Below, in pieces: positions 5,661 to 8,250 of a stretch of 8,250 nt of DNA. Position 1 is the stretch's first letter, and every line of letters begins with the position of its first letter. The translations under genes and the position numbers were made by a program. This DNA comes from Bacteroidales bacterium. GTDB taxonomy: Bacteria; Bacteroidota; Bacteroidia; Bacteroidales; UBA7960. Under the pieces are notes generated by a model. The model saw nothing but the letters and a program-made list of their open reading frames with translations. It made no database searches and was not told where the DNA came from. The stretch is from NCBI GenBank assembly GCA_007130545.1, contig SLSG01000219.1, forward strand, positions 1-8,250, written 5' to 3'.

Positions 5661-7859
5661 ATGATGGATTCCGGATCAAGATTTTATTTTCGGATGGCTT
5701 TGCTGTTTTGGGTGATTTGCCTGGGTGGTGCATCTGCCTATTCCCACCACTCGCCACCCGCTAACGGCATCTTTGTGGATACCATTCCCTCTCCAGACGT
5801 CCGGGAGCTGCCGGAAGTGATGGTGACGGCTTTCAATGTGCACAGAAGGCTGCTGGATGTGCCGGGTTCGGTGAGCATGATCCCTGCCTCCCGGATCGAG
5901 CGGGAAAACCCGATAACCTTGCTGCCACTGCTCAACCAGGCTTCCGGGGTCTTTGCCCATGCCGGCACCCTGAACACCAGCCGCATTACGATACGGGGCA
6001 TCGGGGCCAGGGTGCCGTATGCCACTGGCAAGATCCGTGCTTACTTCAACCAGATCCCACTGACCAACGGTTCCGGGATCTCCATCCTGGAGCATATAGA
6101 CCCGTCAGTGATCGACCGCATCGAGATTACGAAGGGCCCTGCTTCCAGTGCTTATGGAGCCGGACTGGGAGGTACGGTGAACATCACGGCCCGTCAGCCT
6201 GCCGGGCGTCCTTCCGGCATTGGGATCCGCACCGAAGCGGGCTCCTTTGGGTTGATGCAGAACAGCATAACGGCCGATCTGGGCAAAGGGCGCTCTTCTT
6301 CCAGCCTGGTATACAGCCGCACACGCAGCGACGGCTTCCGGGAGAACAACCAGTACCGCCGGGATGCGCTGACCTCGGTAACGAGCATCCAGGCTGGAGA
6401 GAACACTTCGCTGACGGCACTGCTGGCCTGGTCTGACATGAAAGGGGAAATCCCCAGCTCGATCGACAGCCTTACCTTTCACACCTCTCCGGGTTCCGCA
6501 GCCCAGAACTGGCTGCGCACCAAGGGATACGAAGATACCCGCAAACTGCTGGCCGGCTTGTCTGGGCGGCATTGGTTTTCGGACCAGCTTGCCGTGGATG
6601 CCAGTTTGTTCGGGACGGTGCACAATGAAATGGAAATGCGACCCTTTGACGTGCTTTACGAAGACAGGAGCAGCGGCGGAGGCAGGGCGAAAGCAAGTTA
6701 TTTCATCCGGTCCGACCGGGTCTTGCTGGAGGCCATGGCCGGAGGCGAATTATTCCTGGAGGGCTTTCAATACAACACCCACGAAAACATCGGCGGGGAA
6801 GGCACACAGGGGATACAACTGAGCGACAACAAGGAATTTATCCGGGCGTTTAACCTGTTCTTGCAGGCCGACCTGGAAGTCGGAAGCATGAATGTTTCCG
6901 GCGGACTGAACCTGCATTCGACCAGGATTGACTACCGTGACCTTTTCCGGATTGGGGGCATTGACCGTTCGGCGGTTTATCAATACGGGGCCATCGTTTC
7001 CCCCAGAGTCAGCGCCAATTACCGCTACCGTCCCTACCAGGCCGTATTTCTGACCCTGAGTCATGGGTTTTCCCCGCCTTCCCTGTCGGAGACTCTCACC
7101 CCGGAGGGCTTTGTCAATCCTGAGATCCGCCCGGAACGGTCCTGGAACATCGAGGGTGGCCTGCGTGGGAACCTTTGGGGCCACCGTGTGTTCTATGACC
7201 TGAATGTATACAGCATGCGGGTGCAGGACCTGCTGGTGGCCGAGCGGGTGGGGGAAGACGCGTGGGTGGGGCGGAATGCCGGTGAATCGGTGCATCGCGG
7301 GCTGGAACTGGAGGGGGAGCTGGTGCTTATCCGCAGACCAGGAATTGCACCGTCGCAGGGCTTATCGACATCCGGGGCATCCGTGAAACAGCCGGGAAAT
7401 GCCGGACCCTGGTGGGAGGCCAGCAGTCTTTCGCTGCGTCCGGTTCTGACTCTCAGTCAGTTCAGATTTACAGACTTCACAGACCGGGGGACAGACCATT
7501 CCGGGAACCACCTTCCAGGGATCCCTTTTGTAAGCGGACAGCTTTCACTGAACGGGGACTTTAAAGGGGGGATGTACTACTCCGGCGCGGTCCGCTTTGT
7601 GGGTGAAATGCCAATGAACGATGCGAATACCAGGTATTCAGACCCCTATGTGCTGTTCGGACTCTCTCTTGGATACAGGCACAAGCTGGGTCCGGTTTCG
7701 CTGGATGCCTACCTGAAGCTGAACAACCTCATGGACCGCCACCATGCTTCCATGATCCTGGTGAATGCACCCACTTTTGGGAATGCCCCGCCAAGGTATT
7801 ATTATCCTGGCATGCCCAGGAACCTGGCCATCGGACTGGTTTTGCAATATGGTTTATAG
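5661..7859 (+). CDS. TonB-dependent outer-membrane receptor
   Basis: Outer-membrane active-transport receptor of 732 residues, energised through TonB. Residues 1-26 form a signal peptide (RFYFRMALLFWVICLGGASA). A candidate TonB box lies in PEVMVTAF (51-58). The plug domain covers about 60-178, with the hallmark TIRGIGAR (110-117) and RIEITKGPASSAYGAGLGGTVNI (153-175). The remainder is the 22-strand barrel region, with alternating aromatic strands, FSPPSLSETL in the middle and the last strand NLAIGLVLQYGL. The length is typical of iron-siderophore or vitamin receptors. There is no N-terminal carboxypeptidase-like extension and no SusD-like partner in the window, so a SusC polysaccharide role is unlikely. 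The substrate cannot be deduced. The start is uncertain: ATG at 5661 is chosen, with ATG at 5664 or 5694 also possible. The gene is divergent from the repeat surface protein. Confidence 0.94.
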   Translation: MMDSGSRFYFRMALLFWVICLGGASAYSHHSPPANGIFVDTIPSPDVRELPEVMVTAFNVHRRLLDVPGSVSMIPASRIERENPITLLPLLNQASGVFAHAGTLNTSRITIRGIGARVPYATGKIRAYFNQIPLTNGSGISILEHIDPSVIDRIEITKGPASSAYGAGLGGTVNITARQPAGRPSGIGIRTEAGSFGLMQNSITADLGKGRSSSSLVYSRTRSDGFRENNQYRRDALTSVTSIQAGENTSLTALLAWSDMKGEIPSSIDSLTFHTSPGSAAQNWLRTKGYEDTRKLLAGLSGRHWFSDQLAVDASLFGTVHNEMEMRPFDVLYEDRSSGGGRAKASYFIRSDRVLLEAMAGGELFLEGFQYNTHENIGGEGTQGIQLSDNKEFIRAFNLFLQADLEVGSMNVSGGLNLHSTRIDYRDLFRIGGIDRSAVYQYGAIVSPRVSANYRYRPYQAVFLTLSHGFSPPSLSETLTPEGFVNPEIRPERSWNIEGGLRGNLWGHRVFYDLNVYSMRVQDLLVAERVGEDAWVGRNAGESVHRGLELEGELVLIRRPGIAPSQGLSTSGASVKQPGNAGPWWEASSLSLRPVLTLSQFRFTDFTDRGTDHSGNHLPGIPFVSGQLSLNGDFKGGMYYSGAVRFVGEMPMNDANTRYSDPYVLFGLSLGYRHKLGPVSLDAYLKLNNLMDRHHASMILVNAPTFGNAPPRYYYPGMPRNLAIGLVLQYGL

Positions 7860-7868
7860 TCCCCGAAA

Positions 7869-7894
7869 ATTTATTTTAATTCCATAAAATAAAT
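7869..7894. repeat. Perfect AT-only inverted repeat upstream of the GNAT gene
   Basis: ATTTATTTTA (7869-7878) and TAAAATAAAT (7885-7894) are perfect inverse complements around the six-base loop ATTCCA. The repeat starts ten bases after the TonB receptor stop and ends on the first base of the TATATTTG promoter element. It may be an operator or a weak terminator; an all-A/T stem makes efficient termination doubtful. Confidence 0.7.
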
Positions 7895-7901
7895 ATATTT
7901 G
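7870..7901 (+). promoter_or_regulatory. Candidate promoter of the GNAT acetyltransferase gene
   Basis: TATATTTG (7894-7901) is a full match to the Bacteroidota -7 consensus TAnnTTTG. It is preceded after 20 bases by TTTA (7870-7873), a weak match to the -33 TTTG. The ATG at 7935 follows 33 bases later, a normal leader length. The spacer is almost entirely occupied by the inverted repeat at 7869-7894, so binding of a regulator there would block polymerase. Confidence 0.55.
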
Positions 7902-7934
7902 TGGCCGAAAATCCGTTTGTAATCCCGGTATCAT

Positions 7935-8250
7935 ATGAACCTTCAAACCCACAGGATATTTCTCAGACCCACCCGGGAGGAGGATCTGGAGCAGATCCTG
8001 GAGATTGAGCATCAGAATGCAAGGTTCATTGGGGTGTACAGCCGCGAGAAGCACGGATTCATCATGCATGACCAATCCAAAATCCATTTGGCGATATTTG
8101 AAGCAGTCAGCTGTGAACTGGTAGGTTATGCCATCCTCGCGGGTTTGGGCGACCCGCACAATGCGGTTGAGTTCAGGCGGCTGGCTATTTCAAAAAAAGG
8201 GCAAGGTTTCGGCCGTGATGCCATCAGGCTGATCAAGCGCCTGTGTTTTG
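7935..8250 (+). CDS. GNAT family N-acetyltransferase (3' end outside the window)
   Basis: The first 105 residues of an open frame that runs off the window end. It starts MNLQTHRIFLRPTREEDLEQI, the usual N-terminal strand and helix of Gcn5-related acetyltransferases. It then has a strand pair (IHLAIFEAVSCELVGYAIL, 50-68), a strand with EFRRLAISKKGQGFGRDAI (79-97) and the following helix. The segment KKGQGFGRD fits the acetyl-CoA pyrophosphate-binding motif Q/R-x-x-G-x-G/A, here Q90-G-F-G. The substrate, protein or small molecule, cannot be told. No stop or frameshift is seen in the visible part. The ATG at 7935 is supported by the promoter element 33 bases upstream and by the family-typical N-terminus. 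Confidence 0.87.
   Translation, partial: MNLQTHRIFLRPTREEDLEQILEIEHQNARFIGVYSREKHGFIMHDQSKIHLAIFEAVSCELVGYAILAGLGDPHNAVEFRRLAISKKGQGFGRDAIRLIKRLCF

Noticed and set aside
6105..6623. Minus-strand open frames within the TonB receptor
   Set aside because: Shadows of a GC-rich coding region. The plus-strand frame is continuous, with plug and barrel motifs.
7854..8159. Minus-strand open frame of 101 codons at the right end
   Set aside because: Antisense to the GNAT gene, whose visible residues include the acetyl-CoA-binding motif and which has a good promoter.

Overview
The window looks like a chromosomal stretch of a member of the Bacteroidota, probably an environmental lineage. Supporting signs are the protein set (REC-LytTR regulator, DUF2147 protein, TonB-dependent receptor, exported proteins whose signal peptides end just before Gln), starts without clear Shine-Dalgarno sequences, and candidate promoters of the Bacteroidota form TTTG / TAnnTTTG. 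No mobile element, RNA gene, CRISPR array or phage gene was seen.

Layout. (1) Positions 27-1695, plus strand: a response regulator (REC-LytTR) and, 25 bases later, a SAM-dependent methyltransferase resembling the PhcB family, which makes 3-hydroxy-fatty-acid methyl ester signals. They are probably one operon. (2) Positions 1696-5497, minus strand, four genes for exported proteins. In transcription order: a surface protein with 16-residue repeats, an M19 (membrane dipeptidase-like) lipoprotein, a DUF2147 protein and an NTF2-like protein. Hairpin terminators follow the dipeptidase and the DUF2147 gene, so the last genes are probably separate units. The methyltransferase and the NTF2-like gene converge with no base between their stop codons. 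(3) Positions 5661-7859, plus strand: a TonB-dependent outer-membrane receptor, divergent from the repeat protein. (4) Position 7935 to the window end, plus strand: the start of a GNAT acetyltransferase gene behind a good TATATTTG promoter element, which overlaps a perfect 10-bp inverted repeat.

The genes do not form one obvious pathway. Region 1 looks like signalling, possibly a two-component system coupled to a small-molecule methyl ester. Regions 2 and 3 are mostly envelope functions: surface repeat protein, cell-surface dipeptidase and outer-membrane uptake receptor. The most notable sequence structure is the tandem repeat inside the surface protein gene. It has 48-bp units in an alternating A-B-A-B order, which points to a recent 96-bp duplication. 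I found no clear evidence of a wholly new multi-gene system. The regulator-methyltransferase pair is the best functional lead.
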